Source: Arthrobacter silviterrae
Lineage (GTDB): Bacteria; Actinomycetota; Actinomycetes; Actinomycetales; Micrococcaceae
Assembly (NCBI RefSeq): GCF_011045165.1
Contig: NZ_JAAKZI010000026.1
Span: forward strand, 1-64,000
Reading direction: 5' to 3'
DNA length: 64,000 nt
Position 1 is the stretch's first letter; every line of letters starts with the position of its first letter. This document shows positions 34,138-42,758 of this stretch, piece by piece. The notes beneath the pieces were generated by a model. That model was given only the letters and a program-made list of their open reading frames with translations, did not search any database and was not told the DNA's origin. Position numbers and translations under genes: made by a program.

Positions 34138-35388
34138 ATGGACATTGTTAGTGTAGGGCTCATCGTCAATCCGATCGCCGGACTCGGCGGCCCGTCGGGG
34201 CAAAAAGGCAGCGACGCCGCAGATATCCGTGAAATTGCGCGCCGTTCCGGCTACTCATGCACGTCTCCCGCCCGGGCGCGCCGCGCCGTTGCCCAGCTAT
34301 CCGCACAGCTGGAACGCACGGGCCGCCGCCTCCGCCTGTTGACGGGGCCGGGGGCGCTGGGTGAGGACGCAGCCCGCGGACTGTGCACCACCACCGTGCT
34401 GGCCGGCGACGCAGCCGGCAGCCCAGCCACCGACGTCTCAGCCAATGACGGCGCAGCAAACGACGGCGACACCCCCGCCAGCGGCGTCAGCGGCACCAGC
34501 AGTGCGGGCGACACCCGCCAGCTGGCCCGGCTGATGGCAGGGGCCGGCGTGGACCTGATCCTCTTTGCCGGCGGTGACGGGACGGCCCGGGACGTGCTCG
34601 ACGCGGTTGGCGGGAGCGTCCCTGTGCTGGGCATTCCGGCCGGCGTCAAGATCTACTCGGCGGTATTCGCCCTCACGCCCACAGCCGCCGGATCGCTGGC
34701 GGCCGCCTGGCTTGCGGCAGGGTCCAGGGAGGTGGCCGACCGCGACGTGGTGGACATCGACGAGGAGCTGCTGCGGGCCGGCCTGGCCTCCCCCGCGCTG
34801 TACGGAACCCTCAGCGTGCCCGTGGACCCCAGCCGGCTCCAGGCACGCAAGGCCGCAACGCCGGCGTCGGACGCAAACGCGGTCGCAGCCCTGGCCCGGG
34901 CCTTTGTCCGTGGCATGGACCCCCGCAGCACCTACATCCTGGGCCCGGGCGGAACCACCCAGGCCATCGGCGCCGAACTTGGCCTGGCAACCACCCGGCT
35001 AGGCGTCGACGTGGTTCGGCGGGACGGGCTGCTTGCCGCCGACGCCGACTCGCACACCTTGGAGGCCATGCTGGACGCCGGGTTTGACGGCTCTCCCGCG
35101 GTGGTGGTCCTCACCCCCCTGGGCGGCCAGGGCTTCGTGGTGGGCCGCGGCAACCAGCAGGTCACCGCACGCATGCTCTCCCGGCTACCCCTCCAGATTG
35201 TCGCCACGGACGGCAAGCTCGCCTCGCTGGCCGGTCGTCCGCTGTGGGTTGACTCCGGGAACGACGACGTCGATGCCCGGCTCAGCGGTTACGCGAAAGT
35301 TTTCACGGGTGCTGGCACCCACACGGTCTACCCGGTCCGCCGGGTGTTGGAAGAAACCTCAGGCAACACCACAACCAAGGAGTACTAA
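34138..35388 (+). CDS. ATP-NAD/AcoX-type kinase family protein
   Basis: A 416-residue protein of the ATP-NAD kinase/AcoX family. It opens VGLIVNPIAGLGGPSGQKGS; the nucleotide-binding GGDGT is at residues 145-149 (FAGGDGTARDVLDAVG), followed by VLGIPAGVKIYSAVFALTP. AcoX is linked to acetoin catabolism but has no settled reaction; NAD phosphorylation or phosphorylation of a small substrate is possible. Between about residues 87 and 124 there is an Ala/Asp/Ser/Gly/Thr-rich low-complexity insert that I do not expect from the family. ATG follows AAGGGG; the stop directly abuts the dehydrogenase start. Controlled by GntR operator 1. Confidence 0.85.
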   Translation: MDIVSVGLIVNPIAGLGGPSGQKGSDAADIREIARRSGYSCTSPARARRAVAQLSAQLERTGRRLRLLTGPGALGEDAARGLCTTTVLAGDAAGSPATDVSANDGAANDGDTPASGVSGTSSAGDTRQLARLMAGAGVDLILFAGGDGTARDVLDAVGGSVPVLGIPAGVKIYSAVFALTPTAAGSLAAAWLAAGSREVADRDVVDIDEELLRAGLASPALYGTLSVPVDPSRLQARKAATPASDANAVAALARAFVRGMDPRSTYILGPGGTTQAIGAELGLATTRLGVDVVRRDGLLAADADSHTLEAMLDAGFDGSPAVVVLTPLGGQGFVVGRGNQQVTARMLSRLPLQIVATDGKLASLAGRPLWVDSGNDDVDARLSGYAKVFTGAGTHTVYPVRRVLEETSGNTTTKEY

Positions 35389-36147
35389 ATGCGTTTGCAG
35401 GACAAGAATGCCATCATCACCGGCGGCGGCTCGGGAATCGGCCGCGCCACTGTCCTGGCCATGGCGGCCGAAGGCGCCAACGTGGCCGTCTTCGACATCA
35501 ACGAGGCCGCTGCCAAGGCTGTCGCGCAAGAGGCAGCCGCCTTGGGCGTGAAGGCCATTGGTGTGGCCGTCAACGTTGCCGACAATGACCAGGTCCAGGC
35601 CGGCGTGGCCCAGGTGGTGGAGGCCTTTGGCGGCGTGAACGTGCTGTTCAACAACGCCGGCATCATCCGCCGCGCCAACGTCCTGGAAACTTCCGTCGAG
35701 GACTGGGACCGCGTCATGGGCGTGAACGTGCGCGGGCCGTTCCTGCTGTGCAAGCACGTGGTTCCCCTCATGCAGGCGGCCGGCGGAGGTTCGATCGTCA
35801 ACACCGGCTCCGGCTGGGGCCTGAAGGGCGGCGGCGACGCCCTGTCCTACTGCACCTCCAAGGCTGCCGTCGTCAACATGACCCGCGCCCTCGCAATCGA
35901 CCACGGCCCGGACAACATCCGCGTCAACTCGGTCAACCCGGGCGACACCAACACGCCCATGCTGCGCGAGGAGGCCCGCCAGCTCTCGCAGGAGGAGCAG
36001 AGCTTCCTGGCCGAGTCCAACGACCGCCCCCTCAAGCGCATGGGCACGCCGGAGGAAATCGCCGAGGCCGTGGTCTGGCTGGCCAGCGACGCCAGCTCCT
36101 ACGTCACCGGCTCCGCCCTGGTGGTCGACGGCGGCGGCATCGCCTAA
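35389..36147 (+). CDS. Short-chain dehydrogenase/reductase (SDR)
   Basis: A 252-residue classical SDR. The NAD(P) motif is TGGGSGIG near residue 12 and an aspartate after strand 2 (VAVFDINEA) favours NAD(H). NNAGI is conserved, and the active-site YCTSKAA carries Tyr and Lys. The C-terminus GSALVVDGGGIA is standard. Homologues oxidise hydroxy groups of sugars, polyols or hydroxy acids; diacetyl/butanediol-type activity is one possibility given the AcoX-like neighbour. ATG directly follows the TAA of that gene, with AAGGAG upstream, so they are coupled. A strong terminator follows. Confidence 0.9.
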   Translation: MRLQDKNAIITGGGSGIGRATVLAMAAEGANVAVFDINEAAAKAVAQEAAALGVKAIGVAVNVADNDQVQAGVAQVVEAFGGVNVLFNNAGIIRRANVLETSVEDWDRVMGVNVRGPFLLCKHVVPLMQAAGGGSIVNTGSGWGLKGGGDALSYCTSKAAVVNMTRALAIDHGPDNIRVNSVNPGDTNTPMLREEARQLSQEEQSFLAESNDRPLKRMGTPEEIAEAVVWLASDASSYVTGSALVVDGGGIA

Positions 36148-36162
36148 AGTCCGCACACAGGC

Positions 36163-36206
36163 AAAAGGGGCCCGCCCCGGAGTGATCCGGGGCGGACCCC
36201 TTTTTG
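36163..36206 (+). terminator. Intrinsic terminator after SDR gene
   Basis: AAAAGGGG-CCCGCCCCGGA pairs with TCCGGGGCGG-CCCCTTTTT around GTGA. Long stem with a T-run, 15 bases after the stop; it separates the plus-strand pair from the minus-strand operon ahead. Confidence 0.9.
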
Positions 36207-36275
36207 GCGTAAGTGCCTCGGGTGAGTGCTGGGCGCAAGTGTTTGGCGCAAGTGCTTGGCGCACGTGCCAGGCTG

Positions 36276-38009
36276 TCAGCCGTCCCTGTCTGCCAGCCAC
36301 ACCGCCAGGTCCAGGAACAATGCCGCTGACCAGCCGAACCCGGTGGTGGCGCCGGCTGCGCGGGCGCCCGTCTGCGGATTCCAGTATTCGTGGATGCCGC
36401 CGCTCTCGCGGACCATGTCGACGGTCCGCGCGGCCAGAGCCACGGCTTCGGCTTCCAGTCCGCTGCGCAGCAGCCCCTGGACCACCAGCCAGTTCACGTT
36501 CAGCCAAACGGGTCCGCGCCACATCCTGTCGGCATTGAACTCAGGCTCGGCCTGGGCGACTGTGGGCAGTGGCCAGGGCGCCCCCAGCCCGGCCGGATCG
36601 GCCAGCGACTGCCGCAAGGACTCCAGCACGGGTTCGGGCAGCCTGCCTGTCAGCAGCGGCATCAACGCAAACGGCGTGAGCGTGGTCCGCGTGCCGGACG
36701 GTGTCAGCGCCACAAACTGGCGGCGCCCCGCATCGTAGCGACGGGCCACCAGCCGTTCGGCAGTGGCATCAGCCAGGGTACGCTGCGCGGCAGCTTCCGC
36801 AGCGTCGCCGCGTTCGTCCGCCAGCTCCGCCATGGCGTCCAGCGCCCTGACCAGGTAGCTGGGGAGGTCGGGCGCAAACACCGGGCCGCCGTCGTCAAAG
36901 AGCGGCGAGTCATCCAGCCCTGAGGAATAGACATGCTCGTAGCCGGGCAGGCCGTCCGGGGAGGGCCGGGCGAACCACCAGCGGTGCAGCCTGTCCAGCC
37001 CCTCCCGCAGTTCCGCCTGCACCGAGCCGCCGCCAACCTCATCGACGGCGCGGGCAGCCCAGGCGGCCAGCGGCGGCTTCGTGATGGGCATGTCCGCCTG
37101 GACCACCATGGGTGAATCCGGGCCGTGGATCCGGGCCAGGGTGGCCAGGTCCCCCGGCGGCATGTCGGCCACGCAGGCCAGCGTGCCGCCGTCGTGCACC
37201 ACATCCGGCAGGCCGCCGTCGGGCGCCTGCTCGCCGAAAAACAGGCGGAGCTGGTCCGCGGCAAGCTGCGGGTCGCCGTGGCGCAGCCCGAAGCTGATGA
37301 AGTAGGAATCCCACTGCCACGCGGCAACGTAGCCCTGCTTGGACGGGATCACCGCCTCAATGTCCGGATGGGTGTCCAGGCGGACAATGTTGCTGGCCAG
37401 CAGCCACCAGGCGTAGCGGACCATTTCCAGGTCCGCGTCCCGGACGGCGGGAAGCCTGGCGAACCATTCCTGCCAGCGGGCGGACGCGGCCGCAAGGCAC
37501 TGCCCATGGCTGCCACGCACGGGCGTGGTGCGGACTGGGCCGCCAATGCGGACGCTCACGCTGCCGCCTGCCGGCAGCACGATGCGGGGGGCGCCGAAGG
37601 TGTCGCTGCCCTCCGTGCTGCACCAGCGGATCGGCGCGCCGTCCACCTCGGAGGCCGGCGCGCCGTCGCGGCCGGTGCCAAACGCCTCAAGCGCCACGGT
37701 TACCGGGTCGCCGTCGGCTGCCGCTCCGATGCTCAGCGTGTCCGCGTCTGCGAAGGTCAGCGAGGCCGCCCCGTGGGCAAAGGTGATGCCTTCGGGCCCG
37801 ACGGCGGTTACCTCCAGCAGCCTGCCGGTGGAGTCGTGCACGGCCAGCCGCCGCAGGTGGTTGCACCGGTCCGCGTGGCGCTCATAGACGGCACCGGCGA
37901 CCCGGAGCCCGCCGTCGGGGCGGGCAAAAATGAGCAGCCGCGAGCCCCTGTCCGTCAGCGGCACGGAGTCCAGGTCGATGAAGGCGCCGGCTCCGGGCCA
38001 GGAACGCAT
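36276..38009 (-). CDS. GH63/MGH1-like glycoside hydrolase
   Basis: A 577-residue enzyme with an N-terminal beta-sandwich (to about 190) and an (alpha/alpha)6 barrel. AAWQWDSYFISFGLRHGD contains the presumed general acid Asp234; NADRMWRGPVWLNVNWLVVQ and ESGGIHEYWNPQTG (glutamate base) match GH63 and glucosylglycerate/mannosylglycerate-hydrolase-like families. No signal peptide, so it acts on an imported alpha-glucoside or mannoside. Start ATG 38009 overlaps the stop of the upstream permease (TGATG). Last gene of the gcvPA-gcvPB-ABC operon. The substrate is open; glycosylglycerate-type compounds are one hypothesis from family membership. Confidence 0.82.
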   Translation of the reverse strand: MRSWPGAGAFIDLDSVPLTDRGSRLLIFARPDGGLRVAGAVYERHADRCNHLRRLAVHDSTGRLLEVTAVGPEGITFAHGAASLTFADADTLSIGAAADGDPVTVALEAFGTGRDGAPASEVDGAPIRWCSTEGSDTFGAPRIVLPAGGSVSVRIGGPVRTTPVRGSHGQCLAAASARWQEWFARLPAVRDADLEMVRYAWWLLASNIVRLDTHPDIEAVIPSKQGYVAAWQWDSYFISFGLRHGDPQLAADQLRLFFGEQAPDGGLPDVVHDGGTLACVADMPPGDLATLARIHGPDSPMVVQADMPITKPPLAAWAARAVDEVGGGSVQAELREGLDRLHRWWFARPSPDGLPGYEHVYSSGLDDSPLFDDGGPVFAPDLPSYLVRALDAMAELADERGDAAEAAAQRTLADATAERLVARRYDAGRRQFVALTPSGTRTTLTPFALMPLLTGRLPEPVLESLRQSLADPAGLGAPWPLPTVAQAEPEFNADRMWRGPVWLNVNWLVVQGLLRSGLEAEAVALAARTVDMVRESGGIHEYWNPQTGARAAGATTGFGWSAALFLDLAVWLADRDG

Positions 38010-38908
38010 CAGGAGCCGCCCATGCCGGACATGGCCATGGAGTTCAGGATCCGGCGGTTGCCGATCAGGAATGCGATCAGCATGGGCACGATGGAGATGG
38101 CCGACGCCGCCATGATTACGGAGTAGTTGATGCCCCCATATTGGCCGGTGAACTGGGAGAGCAGCAGCGGCACCGTGAACTGGTTTTCACTGTTGAGCAC
38201 AATCAAGGGCAGGAAGAAGTTGTTCCAGGCACCCAGCGCCACCACGATGGACAGGGCGGCAAGGCCGGGCTTGATGTTCGGCATGACAATGCTGAACAGG
38301 ATCCGCCAGCGGCCGGCGCCGTCCAGCCGGGCGGCCTCTTCCAGCTCCACGGGCAGCGAGCGGATGAACTGGCGGACCAGGAACACGGCGAAGGGGTTGC
38401 ACAGCACGGCCGGGATGATGAGCGCCAGGTGTGTGTCCACCCAGCCCAGCTTGGAGAAGATCATGTACAGGGGCACAATCGTCACCTGCTGCGGGACCAT
38501 TTGGGTGGCAAGAAACAGCACGAACAGGAATTTGCTGCCCTTGAACTCAATCCGCGCGAAGGCGTAGGCCGCCATGGAGGCCGTCACAATGGTGCCCGCC
38601 ACCGTCAGCACGCAGATGTAGATGCTGTTCCAGTACGCCAGCCCGAACGGGGCCGCGTTCCAGGCATCGGCATAGTTGCTGAAGTTCCACGGGTTGGGCA
38701 ACAGCCCCAGCGGGTTGCTGAGGATCTGCGGCAGCGACTTGAAGGACGTCAGCATCATCCACAGGAAGGGTGCCACCATCAGGAAGCCGCCCACCGCCAG
38801 GAGGAGGTGCAGCGCCAGGCCGGACAGCTTGATGCTGCCTTCCGTGCGGTTGCGGCGGCCCATGGCCGGGAGTGTGCGCTGCGGTGTTTTTTGCAGTGTG
38901 GTTGTCAC
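38009..38908 (-). CDS. Sugar ABC transporter permease (MalG-type)
   Basis: A 299-residue CUT1 permease. A basic N-terminus precedes LALHLLLAVGGFLMVAPFLW; six membrane helices follow. The EAA loop reads EEAARLDGAGRWRILFSIVM near residue 195. It pairs with the product of the gene five bases upstream. Downstream its stop overlaps the glycosidase start. No ATPase gene is present in the operon; a shared MsiK-type ATPase elsewhere is expected. Cargo presumably the glycoside cleaved by the GH63-like enzyme. Confidence 0.92.
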   Translation of the reverse strand: MTTTLQKTPQRTLPAMGRRNRTEGSIKLSGLALHLLLAVGGFLMVAPFLWMMLTSFKSLPQILSNPLGLLPNPWNFSNYADAWNAAPFGLAYWNSIYICVLTVAGTIVTASMAAYAFARIEFKGSKFLFVLFLATQMVPQQVTIVPLYMIFSKLGWVDTHLALIIPAVLCNPFAVFLVRQFIRSLPVELEEAARLDGAGRWRILFSIVMPNIKPGLAALSIVVALGAWNNFFLPLIVLNSENQFTVPLLLSQFTGQYGGINYSVIMAASAISIVPMLIAFLIGNRRILNSMAMSGMGGS

Positions 38909-38913
38909 GTGTT

Positions 38914-39852
38914 TCAGCTTTCGTAGTGCACGAACCGGCGCTGCAGGCCAAGCTGCACGGCGGTGACCACCAGGGTCAGGACGAGCAGGATGATGGACGC
39001 CGCGCTGGCCATTCCGAACTGGAAGTGGCGGAAGCCCTCGTCGTAGATCTGGTAGACGATGGTCCGGGCAGAATTGTCCGGACCGCCGTTCTTCGTGAGG
39101 ACAAAGACCACGTCAAAGGTTTGGAAGGAACTGATCACGGCCACCACGGTGGAGAAGAAGACAACGGGCGACAGGAGCGGCAGCCGGATCGCCATCATGG
39201 TGCGAAAGGCCCCCGCCCCGTCCACGCGTGCCGCTTCAAGGACGTGTGGATTGATTCCCTGCAGGCCGGCCAGGAAAATGATCACGTTCAGGCCCAGGGA
39301 TGACCAGATGGTCACGATGGAGACGGCCGCCAGCACAAAGTGCGGGTCCCCCAGCCAATCCGGCCCGGGAATGCCAAACACCTTCGAGAACGCCTGGTTC
39401 AGGGGCCCGTCGGCACGCAGGATCTGCTGCCACACCAGTGAGATGGCGATGGAGCTGGTCATGACCGGGGCAAAGTAGAGCAGCAGGTAGCCAGTGCGCC
39501 CGCGCAGCTTGTCCAGTGCGACGGCGATCAGCAGTGACAGCGCCAGCCCCACGGGGACGGTGATGAGCGCCAGCACCAGCGTGTTGATGATGGAGCGCAG
39601 GAACACGGGGTCGGCAAGTTCCGCCTGGAAGTTTGCGAACCCCACCCAGGTCAGCTGGGTCAGCCCGTCCCACTGGGCGAATGCCAGGACCAGCCCGACG
39701 GCGAACGGCAGCAGCACGAAGCCGCACATGCCTATCAGCTGGGGGCTGACGAAGACCAGGCCCCACCAGCGGTCGCGCTTGCGCCAGCTCGCCTCCCCGC
39801 GCTCCACCGGGGGCGCATCCGGCGTGCGGGTTTTGGCCAGGACAGCGGTCAC
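38914..39852 (-). CDS. Sugar ABC transporter permease (MalF-type)
   Basis: A 312-residue permease with six helices; the first is WWGLVFVSPQLIGMCGFVLL. The EAA motif reads EAARVDGAGAFRTMMAIRLP near residue 210, and KNGGPDNSARTIVYQIYDEG is the typical loop of UgpA/MalF relatives. It starts four bases after the binding-protein stop. Together with the following permease it forms the import channel. Regulation as for the whole operon, by the GntR operator at 44189-44204. Confidence 0.92.
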   Translation of the reverse strand: MTAVLAKTRTPDAPPVERGEASWRKRDRWWGLVFVSPQLIGMCGFVLLPFAVGLVLAFAQWDGLTQLTWVGFANFQAELADPVFLRSIINTLVLALITVPVGLALSLLIAVALDKLRGRTGYLLLYFAPVMTSSIAISLVWQQILRADGPLNQAFSKVFGIPGPDWLGDPHFVLAAVSIVTIWSSLGLNVIIFLAGLQGINPHVLEAARVDGAGAFRTMMAIRLPLLSPVVFFSTVVAVISSFQTFDVVFVLTKNGGPDNSARTIVYQIYDEGFRHFQFGMASAASIILLVLTLVVTAVQLGLQRRFVHYES

Positions 39853-39856
39853 CCGG

Positions 39857-41152
39857 TCAAACCGCCTTTTGCATCAGCTTGGACACGGCCGTGATGGTGT
39901 CGGCCGGGCTGGTCTTGCCCTGGTACATGCCGAGCATGGCCGTGCTGACGTCGGAGGAGAGCCCGGGCACCTTGGCCTCGACGGCAAAGTCCTCGAAGCC
40001 TGCACTGGTCATGTCCAGGAAGGACTTGGCGTGGGCCGGATAGTTGCCGTCCAGGACCACCGAATCGGCGCCTTTGACCGAAGGGACGGCATTGCCGCCG
40101 TCGGCCAGGCGAAGGGTCTGGCCCTTGGCGCTGAGGAAGTCCCCCACAAACGTCTTGGCCGCATCGGCAGCCTTAGTTTTGGCGTTGATGACCAGGTACG
40201 ACGCTGCCACGCCGCTGCTGCCGGGCTTGCCGGAAACGGTGGGCCACGGCGCGATGTCGTAGTCGTCCTTGCTGCCCGATTGCTGGGCGGTGGCAATGCC
40301 GTAGCGCCCCTGGACGTAGAAGCCCGCCTTGTGGGATACAAACAGGCTGTCCGCCCCGGAACCGTCCGGCAGGGTGTCCGCCACGGTGAAGGACTTGCTG
40401 GTGAAGCCGTCGGCCAGCGACTTGATGGCGGCTACGCTCTTGGGGTCCTCCGGCAGGACGAACTTTCCGGCCGCGTCGAAGACCTGGCCGCCGTTGGCCG
40501 CCACCCAGCTCCAGTGCGTGGACCAGTAGTTCCAGAACATGGCCCCGTGCAGGCCCTTGGCCGCGAGCTTGGCGCACATGCCCAGGAAGGTCTCAATGGT
40601 CCAGATGCCGGCAGCAGCCAGGTCGGCGGGATTTTCGGTGATGCCGGCCGCGGCCAGGGCCTTTTTGTCGAACCAGAACACGTCCGGGTTGCAGTCGTTG
40701 GGCAGGGCAAAGAGGCCCTTGTCCGTCTTGCCGGCGCCAAACAGGGCCGGGTTGAAGTCAGCAAGCTTGACCTTGGCGTCCGCGCCGTCCACCACGGGGG
40801 TCAGGTCCATGAGCACGCCGGAGGAGACGAACTTGCCGATGTAGTCATCGCCCACGTAGAACACGTCCGGTGCGGTGCCGGAGGTAAGCTGGGTCAGCAG
40901 CTTGGAGTGGTAGTCCGAGTAGGACGGCACCATCTGCAGGGTGGCCGTGATGGTGGGGTGGTCCGTCTTGAACTGCGCGTTGAACTTCTTGAAGCGCTGT
41001 CCTTCCTCCGGGGTGCCCCAGGTGGACCAGGTGATTTTGGCTGAGGATCCTGCGGCGCCGCCGGACTGGCCGCAGGCTGTGGTGGCCAGCAGGGCGCCGA
41101 CGCCCAAGGCCCCTGCGAAGAAATTCCGGCGGCTGAAGGTGTTGCTGTTCAC
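39857..41152 (-). CDS. Sugar-binding lipoprotein with Tat signal (ABC importer)
   Basis: A 431-residue SBP_bac_1-type protein. GTG 41152 starts VNSNTFSRRNFFAGALGVGA, a twin-arginine signal (SRRNFF) that ends in a lipobox-like TTAC, so it is exported folded and lipid-anchored. GGAG lies seven bases upstream. The body shows WSTWGTPEEGQRFKKFNAQF, DVFWFDKKALAAAGI and VQGRYGIATAQQSGS, typical of CUT1 binding proteins. It follows gcvPB by 41 bases in the same operon. The ligand is presumably a glycoside; unusual is the coupling to glycine-decarboxylase genes. Confidence 0.9.
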   Translation of the reverse strand: MNSNTFSRRNFFAGALGVGALLATTACGQSGGAAGSSAKITWSTWGTPEEGQRFKKFNAQFKTDHPTITATLQMVPSYSDYHSKLLTQLTSGTAPDVFYVGDDYIGKFVSSGVLMDLTPVVDGADAKVKLADFNPALFGAGKTDKGLFALPNDCNPDVFWFDKKALAAAGITENPADLAAAGIWTIETFLGMCAKLAAKGLHGAMFWNYWSTHWSWVAANGGQVFDAAGKFVLPEDPKSVAAIKSLADGFTSKSFTVADTLPDGSGADSLFVSHKAGFYVQGRYGIATAQQSGSKDDYDIAPWPTVSGKPGSSGVAASYLVINAKTKAADAAKTFVGDFLSAKGQTLRLADGGNAVPSVKGADSVVLDGNYPAHAKSFLDMTSAGFEDFAVEAKVPGLSSDVSTAMLGMYQGKTSPADTITAVSKLMQKAV

Positions 41153-41193
41153 GGGGGTACTCCTTGGTCGTTGGTGCATGGTGGGGTGGGACC

Positions 41194-42756
41194 TTAGTTG
41201 CTCAGGTGCTTCTTTTGGTATGCGCGCCACGTGATGGCCCAGCGGGCCGGATCATTCAGGTCGTCGTGGTGGATGTGGTGCACCGTTTGGTTGTGCGGGG
41301 CGGTGCGGACAATCTCCGGGTTGGTGCGGGCCTCCCCGGCAACATGGGCCAGGACCGCCACGTATTCGTCGATCTCCGACTTGGAGTAGGACTCCGTGGG
41401 TTCCAGCGTGAACGGCTGCGGCACCAGGTAGGGGTGGTGGCTGGTCCAGTAGTGCATGCCGAAGTCGGACATGCGGATGCCGATCTCCTCGCTGCTGACG
41501 CCGGTTTCCTCAAAGAGTTCCTGCCAGGAATACCTGACCTGTTCGATGCGCCGCTTGCCTTCCGCGTAGGGTGCGGAGGCTCCGGGGATCTCCAGGACCT
41601 TGGCCAGCAGGTAGTTGTTGTTGAGCACCGCGGTTTCGGCAACCTGGCGCAGGCCGTCGGCGCCGAGGGCCATGATCCAGGCGTAGGCGCGGACCACGTT
41701 GGGGGCGACACCGAAGAACGGGGCCACCGTCCCGACGGACTGCGGGTGGTTGTGGTTGACGGTGAAAGTCTCCCCCACCTTTTCGATGGTCGGACCGGGC
41801 AGGAAGGGGACCAGTTTCTCCGAGACGCAACTGGCGCCGGCTCCGGGCCCGCCGCTGGCGTGCGGGGTGCTGAACGTCTTGTGCAGGTTGAAGTGGCACA
41901 GGTCAAAGCCGGCGTCGGAGGCCCTGGTGATGCCCAGGATGCCGTTCGCGTTGGCCTGGTCGTAGGCAGCCAGCCCGCCCACCTCGTGGACAATGTCGAC
42001 AAACTCGCGGATCTTGGCGTTGTAGATGCCGGTGTCTTCGGGGTTGGTGATCATGAGGGCCGCGGTGCGCGGGGAGACGGCGGCACGCAGGGCGTCGATG
42101 TCTGGGTAGCCGTTGGCGTCGGGCATCAGCGTGATGACCTTGTAGCCGGCAGCCTTGGCGCAGGCGGCGTTGGAGGGGTGGGAGAAGATGGTGGTGATGA
42201 CCTCGTCACGCACCCCGCCGTCGCCGTTGGCCTCGTGGTAGGCGCGGATCATGGCGATGTTGGCCCAGATGGCGGCCGAACCGCCCTGGGTCTGCAGGCT
42301 GACCCGGGCCATGCCGGAGATCTCGGCCAGCAGCCGCTCCGTGCGCCAGAAGATTTCCAGCACGCCCTGGATGCTGGCCTCGTCCTGGTGCGGGTGGACG
42401 TCCATCAGCTTCGGCGTGCGGATGATGGTCTCGTTGACCTTGGGGCTGTACTTCATGGTGCAGGTGCCCTGGCCAATGTCGATGTTGAAGTCGGCGCCGA
42501 GATTTTCCTGGCTGATGCGCAGGTAGTGGCGGACCACGCGCATCTGGGCGAGTTCGGGCAGGGCCGGGGCGTCCGAACGCCGCAGCGGGGCCAGGCGGTC
42601 CTCGCGCAGGGCGAGTGCGTCCACGGCGGCCGGTTCGGGCTGCTGGACTAGGATGCCGCGTTCGCCGGGGGTGCTCAGTTCGAAAATGATCGGCTCGTCC
42701 CAGCGTGCCTGGTGAAAGCGGCGCAGGGCGGGCTTGGGTGCAACGGGAAGTGCCAT
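41194..42756 (-). CDS. gcvPB: Glycine dehydrogenase (decarboxylating) subunit 2-like
   Basis: A 520-residue PLP enzyme of the GcvPB family. RFHQARWDEPIIFELSTPGE and NIDIGQGTCTMKYSPKVNE are the N-terminal hallmarks. The PLP lysine is Lys293 in CHFNLHKTFSTPHASGGPGA (consensus NLHKTFSTPHGGGGPG; two glycines replaced by Ala-Ser). With subunit 1 it would decarboxylate glycine, or a related amino acid, onto a lipoyl H-protein. No gcvT, gcvH or lipoamide dehydrogenase is nearby, so partners must come from elsewhere or the reaction differs. It starts two bases after the subunit-1 stop behind AAGGAG. The transport neighbours are not the usual context. Confidence 0.9.
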   Translation of the reverse strand: MALPVAPKPALRRFHQARWDEPIIFELSTPGERGILVQQPEPAAVDALALREDRLAPLRRSDAPALPELAQMRVVRHYLRISQENLGADFNIDIGQGTCTMKYSPKVNETIIRTPKLMDVHPHQDEASIQGVLEIFWRTERLLAEISGMARVSLQTQGGSAAIWANIAMIRAYHEANGDGGVRDEVITTIFSHPSNAACAKAAGYKVITLMPDANGYPDIDALRAAVSPRTAALMITNPEDTGIYNAKIREFVDIVHEVGGLAAYDQANANGILGITRASDAGFDLCHFNLHKTFSTPHASGGPGAGASCVSEKLVPFLPGPTIEKVGETFTVNHNHPQSVGTVAPFFGVAPNVVRAYAWIMALGADGLRQVAETAVLNNNYLLAKVLEIPGASAPYAEGKRRIEQVRYSWQELFEETGVSSEEIGIRMSDFGMHYWTSHHPYLVPQPFTLEPTESYSKSEIDEYVAVLAHVAGEARTNPEIVRTAPHNQTVHHIHHDDLNDPARWAITWRAYQKKHLSN

Positions 42757-42758
42757 AG

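Noticed and set aside
37187-37198. Sixth copy of the GCACGACGGCGGC-type motif (reverse strand)
   Set aside because: It lies inside the GH63-like coding sequence as ordinary codons, without a hairpin, unlike the five intergenic copies.
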